DNA of 64,000 nt from Deinococcus roseus (GCF_014646895.1 NZ_BMOD01000013.1:62001-126000); one strand, 5' to 3'. Numbered from the stretch's first letter, positions 53,441-61,505 are shown. Made by a program: numbers and translations. The notes: generated by a model not told the origin, from the letters alone.

Positions 53441-53502
53441 ACTATAGACCCAATTGACAAGGTTGTCAACAGCAAGACAGAGACCATTGACAAGGTTGTC
53501 AA
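53441..53502. promoter_or_regulatory. Divergent control region with twin operators between CUT1 operon 3 and GH172
   Basis: Two identical copies of TTGACAAGGTTGTCAA (53454-53469 and 53487-53502) are spaced 33 bp apart, about three helical turns. On the minus strand the first gives -35 TTGACA, a 17-bp spacer and a good -10 TATAGT (53446-53441). On the plus strand TTGACA of the second copy (53487-53492) lies 17 bp before a weak TTAAGG, a possible GH172 promoter. Each operator thus overlaps the -35 of one direction. Confidence 0.8.
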
Positions 53503-53607
53503 TTCGGGTTTAAGGTGATGGCAACAAAGCAAGCCACTGGGTCCAGGACAACCCCTTTCCTTTACTCATGTCTGGGCTTTGTCACTTCTTACCCCCAGGA
53601 GAAAAAC

Positions 53608-54729
53608 ATGGACGTCTGGAACCCGAACAGCCCGCTCGGTGGGCTCCCCTTTGTCAAAAAAGCCCGCACCCTCAGAGAATCCAGCTACGACCGCACGGGC
53701 GGAAACCGCGACTTCCGGGTGGTCCCTGCAGGCGCAACCGAAGTCCTGATCGACCGCGAAGGGACTGGATGCATCAAGCACATCTGGATGACCACCCGCT
53801 GCTACGCCCCCCACTACCTGCGCAAACTGGTGCTGGAAATGTACTGGGATGGCGAGGAGAACCCCAGCGTGCGGGTGCCCTTCGGAGACTTTTTCGGAAT
53901 CGGTCACGCCACCTGCAAACACTACGTGTCTTTGCCCCTCTCGATGGTCTTCGGAGAGCGCAGAGGTCCCAAGGGTCCCTTTGCAGCCTCCATGAACTGC
54001 TACTTCCCTATGCCCTTCGGAAGCCGCGCAAAAATCCAGATCATCAACGAATCGGAAAGCCCCATCGAGAACCTGTTCTTCTACATCGATTACGAACTCT
54101 ACACCGATGAGGCCCCCGCAGACCTCGGGCGATTCCATGCCACCTGGCACCGCGAAAACCCCTGCGAACCCGTGGTCTACGAAGCCACAGAGGAAAATCC
54201 TGCTCCCTGGGACCTCCCCGGCCTGAACACCACTGGAGACGACAACTACGTGATTCTGGATGCAGAAGGCGAGGGGCACTATGTGGGCTGCGTGCTCAAC
54301 ATCGACAACTTCGACGCTTCAAATCAGGTCTACACCTGGCCCGGAGAAGGGGACGACATGATCTTCGTGGACGGCGAATCCTGGCCCCCGCAGATCCACG
54401 GCACCGGCACCGAAGATTACTTCAACTGCGCCTGGGGCTTCCCCAGTGGCGAATATGCTGGACCCTACCACGGCATCTCGCTGGGCAGCGACATTCAGGA
54501 GCATTTCGGCAAGTGGAGTTTGTACCGCTGGCACATCGAAGACCCCATCCGCTTCTCCAAATCCATCCGGGTCACCATCGAGCACGGCCACGCCAATGAC
54601 CAGGGCAACGATTACTCCAGCGTGGGCTACTGGTACCAGCTGGAGCCCCACAAACCCCTCCCGGAACTTCCCCCTGTGGAAGACCGCCTGCCCAGACGCT
54701 GGCCTGAACACGGGCTCTGGGACAAGTGA
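53608..54729 (+). CDS. GH172 (DUF2961) alpha-fructofuranosidase-family enzyme
   Basis: The 373-residue protein is a full-length DUF2961 protein. The hallmark GTGTEDYFNCAWGFP and the N-terminal RESSYDRTGGNRDF and GTGCIKHIWMTT segments are all present. Characterised members of GH172 act on alpha-D-fructofuranosides, including difructose dianhydride, or on D-arabinofuranosides. The dense fructan setting here favours the fructose activity. No signal peptide is present, so it is cytoplasmic. The ATG at 53608 has AGGAG upstream. It is divergent from CUT1 operon 3 and shares its operators. Confidence 0.9.
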   Translation: MDVWNPNSPLGGLPFVKKARTLRESSYDRTGGNRDFRVVPAGATEVLIDREGTGCIKHIWMTTRCYAPHYLRKLVLEMYWDGEENPSVRVPFGDFFGIGHATCKHYVSLPLSMVFGERRGPKGPFAASMNCYFPMPFGSRAKIQIINESESPIENLFFYIDYELYTDEAPADLGRFHATWHRENPCEPVVYEATEENPAPWDLPGLNTTGDDNYVILDAEGEGHYVGCVLNIDNFDASNQVYTWPGEGDDMIFVDGESWPPQIHGTGTEDYFNCAWGFPSGEYAGPYHGISLGSDIQEHFGKWSLYRWHIEDPIRFSKSIRVTIEHGHANDQGNDYSSVGYWYQLEPHKPLPELPPVEDRLPRRWPEHGLWDK

Positions 54730-54740
54730 AAGCAGAGAGG

Positions 54741-54772
54741 CCCCGCTGGAGACGGCGGGGTTGTGTGTTTTT
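54741..54772 (+). terminator. Rho-independent terminator after GH172
   Basis: CCCCGC and GCGGGG pair around an eight-base loop, followed by TTGTGTGTTTTT. Confidence 0.8.
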
Positions 54773-54775
54773 GGG

Positions 54776-55000
54776 GCCGAGAGCCGAGAGCCGAGAGCTG
54801 AGAGCTGAGAGCTGAGAGCTGAGAGCTGAGAGCTGAGAGCTGAGAGCTGAGAGCTGAGAGCTGAGAGCTGAGAGCATCGTGGTTTAAGGGGACTCACCTG
54901 TCAAACCATCAAGCCATCCCAGATGGCATAAAATCACCTGCTTCATGTCTGAAAGCTTCAGCATAAGCCCTGGGTTTGCCCTCGGCCCTCGGCCCTCGGC
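54776..55000. repeat. Heptad-armed inverted repeat element, copy 3, with an expanded array
   Basis: The left arm (54776-54875) is three GCCGAGA units followed by eleven perfect GCTGAGA units. The right arm (54978-55000) is three inverse units starting GCCCTCGG. About 100 bp of unique sequence lies between. The whole element sits between the GH172 terminator and the lacI promoter. Confidence 0.8.
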
Positions 55001-55030
55001 GCATTGCTCTTCACCCTCGGCACTTCCCCC

Positions 55031-55078
55031 TTGCACCTTGCAATGCACAAAGCGTTATACTGTTTGACAACGTTGTAA
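55031..55078 (+). promoter_or_regulatory. Promoter and operator of the fructan lacI gene
   Basis: TTGCAC (55031-55036), an 18-bp spacer and TTATAC (55055-55060) are followed directly by TTGACAACGTTGTAA (55064-55078), with the perfect core ACAACGTTGT. A repressor here would block its own gene. Confidence 0.7.
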
Positions 55079-55112
55079 ACGATCGAAAACCCCCAGGAAA
55101 AGGACTGGATCC

Positions 55113-56156
55113 ATGACCAAGAACGGCAGAGTCACCCTCAAAGACGTTGCAGAAGTTGCTGGAGTGTCCTTCAAGACCGTCTCACGGGTCGCCAACAACG
55201 ATCCGAACGTGCGGGATGAGCTGCGCCAGAGGATCCTCAGAATCATCGATGAGATGGGCTACCACCCGAACCACGCTGCACGGCTGATGCGGTCTGGCAC
55301 CTCCAGTGTGATCGGTCTCATGACGGACCGGATTTCCACCACCCCTTACGCCGGAAACATCGTGAAAGGGGCGCAGGAAGCCGCCTGGAAGCATGGCCAG
55401 ATGCTTTTCATCATGAACACCGATGAAGACGATGCCCTGCAGAAAATCGCCATCGACACCATGATCAACCGGGGCGTGGACGGCCTGATTTTTGCTGCCG
55501 TGCACCACCGCAGGCTGACCCAGGAACAGGTGTCTGACCTCAAAAGGGGCATTCCCACCGTGCTGGTGGATTGCAGTTCCCCGGACGAAAGCATTTCCTC
55601 AATGGTTCCAGATGAAGAACAGGCCGGATATGAGGCCACCAGAGTGCTGATCGAGGCCGGACACACCCGCATCGGGTTCATCAATGGGCCTGCACGGTTT
55701 CCAGCAGCTGTGGGACGGCATCAGGGGTACCTGAGGGCACTCACCGAAGCCGGGGTTTCCACTGGCCGTGAACTGGTGGTTTCAGGCGGATGGTGGCAAC
55801 GGGACGGTTATGACAATGCCAGCCGCCTGCTTTCGCTTTCCCAGCCTCCCACAGCGATTTTTTGCGCCAGTGACCGCATCGCCATGGGGGCCTATGACGC
55901 CATCAAAGAGCGGGGCATGAAGATTCCAGACGATGTGGCCATTGTGGGTTTCGACAACCACGAGATCATCGCTGCGCACCTGAGGCCCGCCCTGACCACC
56001 ATGGAAATTCCCTACTACCACATGGGACGCTGGGCTGTGGAACGGGTTTTGCAGCTCAAAGAAAACCCCGAACTGCCTGCCACCTTTGAGCTGGCCCACT
56101 GCTCCCTGATTCTGAGGAATTCTGCAGGGTCAGGGGTCCCCCAGCTGGCTGAGTGA
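55113..56156 (+). CDS. LacI-family regulator, likely repressor of fructan operon 3, GH172 and the GH32 lipoproteins
   Basis: The 347-residue protein has a helix-turn-helix (LKDVAEVAGVSFKTVSRVAN), a hinge (YHPNHAARLMRSG) and an effector domain. The recognition helix KTVSRV is the same as in the mannan regulator at 11727, matching the similarity of their operator cores. CAACGTTG or CAAGGTTG sites lie before this gene, before operon 3 and GH172, and before both GH32 lipoprotein genes. AAAAGGA precedes the ATG. A fructose-derived effector is inferred. Confidence 0.88.
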   Translation: MTKNGRVTLKDVAEVAGVSFKTVSRVANNDPNVRDELRQRILRIIDEMGYHPNHAARLMRSGTSSVIGLMTDRISTTPYAGNIVKGAQEAAWKHGQMLFIMNTDEDDALQKIAIDTMINRGVDGLIFAAVHHRRLTQEQVSDLKRGIPTVLVDCSSPDESISSMVPDEEQAGYEATRVLIEAGHTRIGFINGPARFPAAVGRHQGYLRALTEAGVSTGRELVVSGGWWQRDGYDNASRLLSLSQPPTAIFCASDRIAMGAYDAIKERGMKIPDDVAIVGFDNHEIIAAHLRPALTTMEIPYYHMGRWAVERVLQLKENPELPATFELAHCSLILRNSAGSGVPQLAE

Positions 56157-56159
56157 AAT

Positions 56160-56612
56160 TTAAAGCAGCGCTTCAAGTTCGGCCTGATCGAAACTGCCCC
56201 CCGGACGCTGGGAAACCTTGCGGTAGATGATCTTTCCGCTCTGGTCAATCAGGATGGTGCCGTTCCACTGCAGGAAACCCAGGGTTTTCTCCAGGCTGTA
56301 GGCGCGGTACACGCTGCGCTCCGGGTCAGCAGCAATGGGAAAAGGGAACTGGAAGCGCTGGGCCACGGTGGTGGCGGCTTTTTCGTCTCCTCCGCCAATC
56401 ACGATCACCTGCACGCCTTTCTGTTTGAGCAGGGGGTGGATGCGGTGAATGGCCATCACGCTGCGCATGCACAGGGGGCAATTGAATTCCCGCATGAAGT
56501 ACAGCAGCACTTTGGATTTGCCGCGGTGGTCTGCCAGACGCTGCACACCCTGGCTGGAAGGGATTTCAAAGGTGGGTGCGGTTTGCTGGGCGTGCTGGGT
56601 CATCTGGGTCAT
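56160..56612 (-). CDS. Peroxiredoxin-like / redoxin-domain protein
   Basis: The 150-residue protein has a thioredoxin-like fold of the AhpC/TSA type. The active-site region reads FMREFNCPLCMRSV with a CxxC pair (C45, C48), unlike the single T/SxxC of classic peroxiredoxins. The downstream segment IAADPERSVYRAYSLE is typical of the bacterioferritin-comigratory or redoxin branch. It may reduce peroxides or disulfides with electrons from the adjacent reductase. Its ATG overlaps the reductase stop codon by 4 bp, so the two are coupled. Confidence 0.82.
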   Translation of the reverse strand: MTQMTQHAQQTAPTFEIPSSQGVQRLADHRGKSKVLLYFMREFNCPLCMRSVMAIHRIHPLLKQKGVQVIVIGGGDEKAATTVAQRFQFPFPIAADPERSVYRAYSLEKTLGFLQWNGTILIDQSGKIIYRKVSQRPGGSFDQAELEALL

Positions 56613-57550
56613 GGGGTGGTCCTTTCCAGAACAGGTGCAGTGTGAATGGCTTCTAATGCGGCACGTGCGCCTTCTGCTGCACTGGTGACGGCCTGACGGT
56701 AGGGGCTGTCCGTGACTTCCCCAACAGCGTAAACGCCCGCTTTGCTGGTGCGGCCCCTCTGGTCGGCAACAATGTGTCCCTGAGGGGTGAAGTCCAGCTG
56801 TCCTGCAAAGAGCTGGCTGCTGGGCGTGGACCCAATGCACACAAAAACAGCATTGGTGTGCAGAAGGCGGGTCTGCTGGCTCTGCAGGTCTTCGATCAAA
56901 ACCCGTTCCACCTGATCAGAGCCCTGAATTTCAAGAAGTCTGGTGTGTAAATGCAGGTGAATGTTGGGTGCAGCCTGCACCTGTTCCTGCAACACCTTTT
57001 CAGCACGGAACTGTCCTGAACGGTGAAGGAGCAGCACTTCTTTTGCATAACGGGAAAGCTGCAGTGCATCCGTCAGGGCAGTGCTTCCCCCTCCCACCAC
57101 CACCACAGTCTGGCCTGCATAAAGCGGTCCATCGCAGGTGGCGCAGTGCTCGACACCAGCGTTGTGAAACTCCCGTTCACCAGGAATGCCCAGTGTTTTC
57201 GGGGTGCTTCCGGTGGCGATGATCAGCTGGTCTGCACGGATCTGCTGTCCATCGTCGGTGTGGATCAGGTAAGGACGCTGCTCCAGACGGACCTGGCTCA
57301 CAAAAGCATCCAGGTACTGCGCTCCGTATTTCTGGGCGTGGCGCTCCATCTGCACAGCCAGGTCAAAACCGCTGATGCCGTCTGGAAAACCAGGGAAATT
57401 GTCGATCTGTTCGGTGGTGGTGATCTGGCCTCCGGGGGTCTGTCCACGGATCACCAGAGGATGCAGGCGGGCACGGGCAGCGTAAAGGGCAGCGGTCAGT
57501 CCGGCAGGTCCCGAACCGATGATCACCAGGGGTTGAATCTGAGAAGTCAT
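56609..57550 (-). CDS. trxB: Thioredoxin-reductase-like FAD/NAD(P) oxidoreductase
   Basis: The 313-residue protein has the FAD-binding loop GSGPAGLTAALYAARA (11-26), the GGQITTTEQIDNFPGFP segment, the redox-active CATC (C136, C139), an NADPH loop GGGSTALTDAL and the C-terminal FAD motif GVYAVGEVTD, where Glu replaces the common Asp. It should pass electrons from NADPH to a thioredoxin-like partner, probably the redoxin encoded just downstream. It may be a second reductase besides a housekeeping TrxB. The start at 57550 has GAAAGG upstream. It is divergent from a LysR gene. Confidence 0.85.
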   Translation of the reverse strand: MTSQIQPLVIIGSGPAGLTAALYAARARLHPLVIRGQTPGGQITTTEQIDNFPGFPDGISGFDLAVQMERHAQKYGAQYLDAFVSQVRLEQRPYLIHTDDGQQIRADQLIIATGSTPKTLGIPGEREFHNAGVEHCATCDGPLYAGQTVVVVGGGSTALTDALQLSRYAKEVLLLHRSGQFRAEKVLQEQVQAAPNIHLHLHTRLLEIQGSDQVERVLIEDLQSQQTRLLHTNAVFVCIGSTPSSQLFAGQLDFTPQGHIVADQRGRTSKAGVYAVGEVTDSPYRQAVTSAAEGARAALEAIHTAPVLERTTP

Positions 57551-57674
57551 GGAAGCCTTTCTGGAGCAGCGTTCTGGTTTGCAGGGCTGCTCTGCTGGAT
57601 CTGCCTTCAAGGTACACTTCCACTTTATGCATGTCCATCACTATTTTCCTGCAGCATCATCACTTATCATCTAC

Positions 57675-58556
57675 ATGATGATCGAGATCCGTTTGCTGCG
57701 TTATTTTGTGGTGGTGGCAGAGAAACTGCATTTCGCCCGTGCTGCCGAAGAACTGCACCTCGCTCCCCAGCCGCTCAGTCAGGCCATCAGACGGCTGGAA
57801 GACCAGTTGGGGGTGCAACTGTTCCTGCGCACCTCCCGCAAGGTGGAACTGACCCCTGCAGGGCAGGTCTTTTACACGCGCACCCGTTCCCTCTTGACCC
57901 AGCTGGAAGAAACCATCCAGCTCACCCAGCGGGTCTCCCGTGGCGGAGCAGGCTCCATGCGGGTGGGTTATGTGCCTGGAGCAACTGCCAGCATCCTGCC
58001 GCAACTCATCCAGATCTGCAATGCGCAGTACCCGGATTTGCGCCTGCATCTGAAGGAAATGACCGCTCTGGAGCAACTGAACGCCCTGGAAAACCAGCAA
58101 CTGGACGCTGGCATCATTGTGGGCCTGACCTTTCCTGGCCCCATTCAGCACCTGCTTTTGAAACAGGAACCTCTGGTGGCGGTGCTGCCTGCAGGGCATC
58201 CTCTGGCTGGGCAATCCCTCACCCCCGAAATGCTGCAGAAGGAATCCATCATCGGATATGATCCTCTGCACTGCCCGGAACTGGTGACTTTCATTGATGA
58301 GGTGGCCCCTGCAGGACACCGCCAGAAAGAGCTGCGTCAGGTGGTGATGTCTGAAGCGTCTGCCCTGAGCCTGGCAGACGCTGGTCTGGGCATCGCCATC
58401 GTGACCGAAAGCCAGGGAAAACGGGCCAGCACTGCCAGGGTCTCCCCCATCCTGCACACCCACACCAGTTACCATCTGGTCTGGCAGGACAACGGCAACC
58501 CCACCGTGCAGGGCATGCTGAGCCTCAGAGAACACCTGCATTTGCCGTTGCATTGA
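57675..58556 (+). CDS. LysR-family regulator divergent from the redox pair
   Basis: The protein has about 293 residues. The N-terminal winged helix (LHFARAAEELHLAPQPLSQAI) and effector domain (GSMRVGYVPGATASILPQLI) are typical of the LysR group that includes BenM/CatM-like activators. Being divergent from the reductase gene by about 120 bp, it probably controls it. Two ATGs at 57675 and 57678 are possible. A TATCAT box at 57665 is so close that a leaderless mRNA is plausible. ATCATCTACATGATGAT around the start is a partial dyad. Confidence 0.85.
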   Translation: MMIEIRLLRYFVVVAEKLHFARAAEELHLAPQPLSQAIRRLEDQLGVQLFLRTSRKVELTPAGQVFYTRTRSLLTQLEETIQLTQRVSRGGAGSMRVGYVPGATASILPQLIQICNAQYPDLRLHLKEMTALEQLNALENQQLDAGIIVGLTFPGPIQHLLLKQEPLVAVLPAGHPLAGQSLTPEMLQKESIIGYDPLHCPELVTFIDEVAPAGHRQKELRQVVMSEASALSLADAGLGIAIVTESQGKRASTARVSPILHTHTSYHLVWQDNGNPTVQGMLSLREHLHLPLH

Positions 58557-58822
58557 AGCTCTGGCAAACTTCTGGTGTACCTCTGGACAAAAGCGCAGGT
58601 GAATCCAGAAGACTTCACCTGTTCATCGGGGTTCTCCCAGTGTTCCCTGCGCACCAGAATGCACAGCTTCAGTTGCAGTTGGGTATCTGTCACAGACACC
58701 CGTACAGGTCAATGGAGCCAGGCTGCAGCACCAGCAGGGTGTGGAATGAAGTGCAAGAACATGAGGTGGATGCTGCGCGGGACCCACATACAGCCGTGCA
58801 TGAAGGCCGTCAAAAGTATCAT

Positions 58823-58854
58823 TTCGGGCACCTGTCGCCCCACAGATGCCCGAA
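58823..58854 (+). other. Stem-loop just before the exported-protein gene
   Basis: TTCGGGCA and TGCCCGAA pair, with an inner CTGT/ACAG pairing, ending 8 bp before the ATG at 58863. It occupies the place of the ribosome binding site and lies in an otherwise empty 306-bp gap (58557-58862). Confidence 0.5.
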
Positions 58855-58862
58855 CATGGGGC

Positions 58863-59402
58863 ATGCTTAAAGTTGTGTTGATCCTGCTGGCCCTGCTGGG
58901 ATGGTCCCAGGCCAGCGAAATGGAAATGAAACCCTTCTCCAACCCCAGAAGCAGCCTCAAAATCATGAAACAGCAGCAGCTGCCCGACGGCCGCAGGCAG
59001 GTGGTGTACCTGATGCGGGCCATCAGCAAAAAGGGCGAGGTGGTCCAGGCCACGTTCACCGCCAGAACGAAGCCCGGCTCACGGGTCATTCAGGAATTTG
59101 AGTGGAAACATCCCCTGATCCCACCCGGAGACAGGGCAGCAAATGATGCCATGGGTGCCAGCCTGGGATTGACGATGCGTGCAGTGATGGGCTGCTTTGA
59201 CCTGAACAGAGCAGACCCGGAGCCTTTTTTCCAGGTCCTCGAGCCGGCCTTCACAAAGCACCATGCCACTGGCAAGAAAGCCCAGATCAAAACGGTGCTG
59301 AAAGACATGGCTGGCATTTTGCTCCTCAATAACCAGCAAATCACTTACACCTTCAGGGTCAACAAAATGGTCCGTCCGAATTACTGCTCCGTCCCCAGGT
59401 AG
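58863..59402 (+). CDS. Hypothetical exported protein
   Basis: The predicted 179-residue protein begins with a Sec-type signal peptide (MLKVVLILLALLGWSQAS). The mature part is basic and beta-rich (RQVVYLMRAISKKGEVVQATF) with helices in the second half. I recognise no family. The start is chosen because it begins the hydrophobic signal; no good ribosome binding site is visible because a stem-loop lies there. The upstream extension of the frame looks non-coding. Confidence 0.55.
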   Translation: MLKVVLILLALLGWSQASEMEMKPFSNPRSSLKIMKQQQLPDGRRQVVYLMRAISKKGEVVQATFTARTKPGSRVIQEFEWKHPLIPPGDRAANDAMGASLGLTMRAVMGCFDLNRADPEPFFQVLEPAFTKHHATGKKAQIKTVLKDMAGILLLNNQQITYTFRVNKMVRPNYCSVPR

Positions 59403-59566
59403 CATCCTGGTCCATTTGCCCTTCACTTCAGGGCAGGACTGCCCACAGGTTCCAGTGAAAAACCCAGGGTGTGCATGACCGGCCACGGTTCGGGGCCGGG
59501 AATGTGGGTGGACAGCAATGAAGCTCCCCCTTTTCTGTGCGTTCTTCCGCGTCCCGCTTGCGGATT

Positions 59567-60346
59567 CTATTGTTTTCTGCGAAGAATGAGTTTGACATGC
59601 GTGTTGTCCCTCACGGTGATGCCAAAGTCTCTGTAGATGACATTACGAAGGAAAGGCAACACATAATGTTCGTGATGCACGAAATAATACTTGCTGCCCA
59701 CAATTTCCAGAAGACGCTCATAAGGAAGAGCGAAGTAGTTTTCTCTGTTCTCACGGTCAAAGTTGTCTTCATAGCGGTACTTCAGAAGATAATGAAGCAT
59801 GTCCCTGTCTGAATGAATCTCACCCCAGAAGTCTGTGTATTCTTGAAGGGTTGCGGGGTTTGCTTTTGTTCTGAGACGCATCAGGTCGTTGATGTCAATC
59901 GGGCGGTTTGCTGTGCGAGACAGACTCATGTCACGAATGAAGATGTACTCTGGACAATCAGAAAAACCGCCACCAAAAATGGTTTTTTCGAATTGTCTCA
60001 GGTCCGTTCCATAACTGTAGATCTCGTGCAAGACGCTTGATAAGATCACGGCAGTTTTGTCCGTTCCAAAGATGGAAGGAAGGTCTTTCATGTCACCCAC
60101 AACACTGACACAGGGATTGCCCTGGAACCTGTTGTGTAAAATTCCCAGCATTTCAAGGCTGTTGTCCACTGCGAAATACCTTTTGGTGTTGCCAAACCGG
60201 TTGTACAGCAGTTCAATCAAACTTCCATCTGCTGCTCCAAAATCAACAATGTTGTGCACCTCGTTGCAGTAGTCCAGAAAGTAAAGCTTGTCCATCAGAC
60301 CCTGTTGCATGGCGGCGTTGTATTCTTCCAGGAGATTGCCGTTCAT
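59567..60346 (-). CDS. SAM-dependent methyltransferase-like protein, AT-rich
   Basis: The 259-residue protein has a class I methyltransferase core: motif I IVDFGAADGSLIELL, an acidic residue ending strand 2 (FAVDNSLEML) and VVGDMKDLPS for motif II/III. The C-terminal 100 residues (TDFWGEIHSDRDMLHYLLKY) are not typical and may set the substrate. The codon use and base composition are clearly AT-richer than in neighbouring genes, suggesting acquisition by transfer. The start at 60346 has GGAGG within reach and AGAGG closer. Nothing nearby suggests the substrate. Confidence 0.75.
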   Translation of the reverse strand: MNGNLLEEYNAAMQQGLMDKLYFLDYCNEVHNIVDFGAADGSLIELLYNRFGNTKRYFAVDNSLEMLGILHNRFQGNPCVSVVGDMKDLPSIFGTDKTAVILSSVLHEIYSYGTDLRQFEKTIFGGGFSDCPEYIFIRDMSLSRTANRPIDINDLMRLRTKANPATLQEYTDFWGEIHSDRDMLHYLLKYRYEDNFDRENRENYFALPYERLLEIVGSKYYFVHHEHYVLPFLRNVIYRDFGITVRDNTHVKLILRRKQ

Positions 60347-60911
60347 AAACCTCTGTCCTCCGTGCGACGCAAGTGCCAAAGTTTCGAAATCCCAATGTCA
60401 TGGACGGTTTGCTGTTCCATGGGTGGTGCAGTGGGCTGCTGATCAACCAGACTTGCGTTTCTGTATTAAGGTTCCAACACGCTTTTGGTGAAGCTGACTT
60501 GACCCAGAGGGCTCAGGTCCGAGGGCAGCTGGAGTTCCAACCACACACAGCTTGAGGTTCCCTCCGTGCCAGGTGTCCGTATCCTTCAAACGCCACATGG
60601 ACCCTGTTTATATCATTTTTGTGGTCTGGAAGCACTTATGGTGGGTTCTCATTTCGGAGGAGCACCTTAAAGGATGCATGACTTCACTCAGCACCTGTTG
60701 CCTGCCGCACTGCATCTTTTGAGCGTTCAACGGCAAAAAGGTCAACGTTTCATGGGTTGCATCACCAGGTCAACCCCCCATCCTCAGTGACCACACAGCA
60801 AGATGAACTTTTCATGCAAAAAGGATGAACTTCAGTTCAGAAGAATGCAGGACTGGAACCTTGCAGAGCCTGTTTATGGTGTAAGCATCACCCCCTGGTG
60901 AAGGAGAAACC
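60347..60911. other. Intergenic region, no gene seen
   Basis: This 565-bp gap lies between the AT-rich methyltransferase gene and the next exported-protein gene. No frame shows coding character, and no repeat of the types seen elsewhere was found. It may mark the boundary of a transferred segment. Confidence 0.4.
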
Positions 60912-61505
60912 ATGAAAACCCTGATGATGACTGTTTTGCTCACTGCCCCGGTGGCTGCTGCCCCCCAGATCCAGAAGGTGGACCTGCACCTCAAACATGA
61001 AGCGGGCACTTTCACGGTGCAAGCTGCCCCAAAAGCCTCCCCCACCCTGGGGATCAAGAACCCCACCGTGAAAAATGGGGTGGCTTACCTCAGCCAGAGC
61101 AGTGTTGCTTCCGACTGGAAGGTGGGCCTCAGCCCGAAATTGCCCCTGGACCTGCACCTGTCGAGCAGTGCCAGTGACGTGAACGCCAACTTGCTGGGCC
61201 TGAACATCAACACCCTGGAGATCAACCACACCGCTGGAGATTACCAGTTGAAGTTGCCTTCAAAAACCCTCACAGGGAAATTGAAAATGGATTCACTGGA
61301 CCTCAAAATCACTGTTCCCAAAGACACCGGCCTGAAACTCAACCTGCAAAAATTCATTTCAGGCAGTGTGACCATTGAAAGGAACCGGGTGGCGGAGGGA
61401 GCAGAAGTGACGGGAAGTTACCAGACCGGCAATTTTGACACGGCCAGCAAGAAAATTGAACTGGACGTCACCTGGCAGGCCGGAGCGTTGACGGTGGTGC
61501 GCTGA
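60912..61505 (+). CDS. Exported beta-repeat (toastrack-like) protein
   Basis: The 197-residue protein starts with a short Sec signal peptide (MKTLMMTVLLTAPVAAAP). The mature part is a series of regular beta strands with D-L-H-L, N-I-N-T-L-E-I and K-M-D-S-L-D-L-K-I patterns, resembling the beta-helical toastrack (LiaF C-terminal/DUF4097-like) domain. Such domains occur in cell-envelope stress proteins, but no partner gene is present. AAGGAGAAACC precedes the ATG. It is a real gene of uncertain role. Confidence 0.75.
   Translation: MKTLMMTVLLTAPVAAAPQIQKVDLHLKHEAGTFTVQAAPKASPTLGIKNPTVKNGVAYLSQSSVASDWKVGLSPKLPLDLHLSSSASDVNANLLGLNINTLEINHTAGDYQLKLPSKTLTGKLKMDSLDLKITVPKDTGLKLNLQKFISGSVTIERNRVAEGAEVTGSYQTGNFDTASKKIELDVTWQAGALTVVR

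Noticed and set aside
53377..53532. Longer N-terminus for the operon-3 binding protein
   Set aside because: It would run through the promoter and both operators, and the signal peptide begins cleanly at 53376.
54776..54875. Tandem array resembling a CRISPR at first glance
   Set aside because: Units are contiguous 7-mers without spacers, and no cas gene is present.
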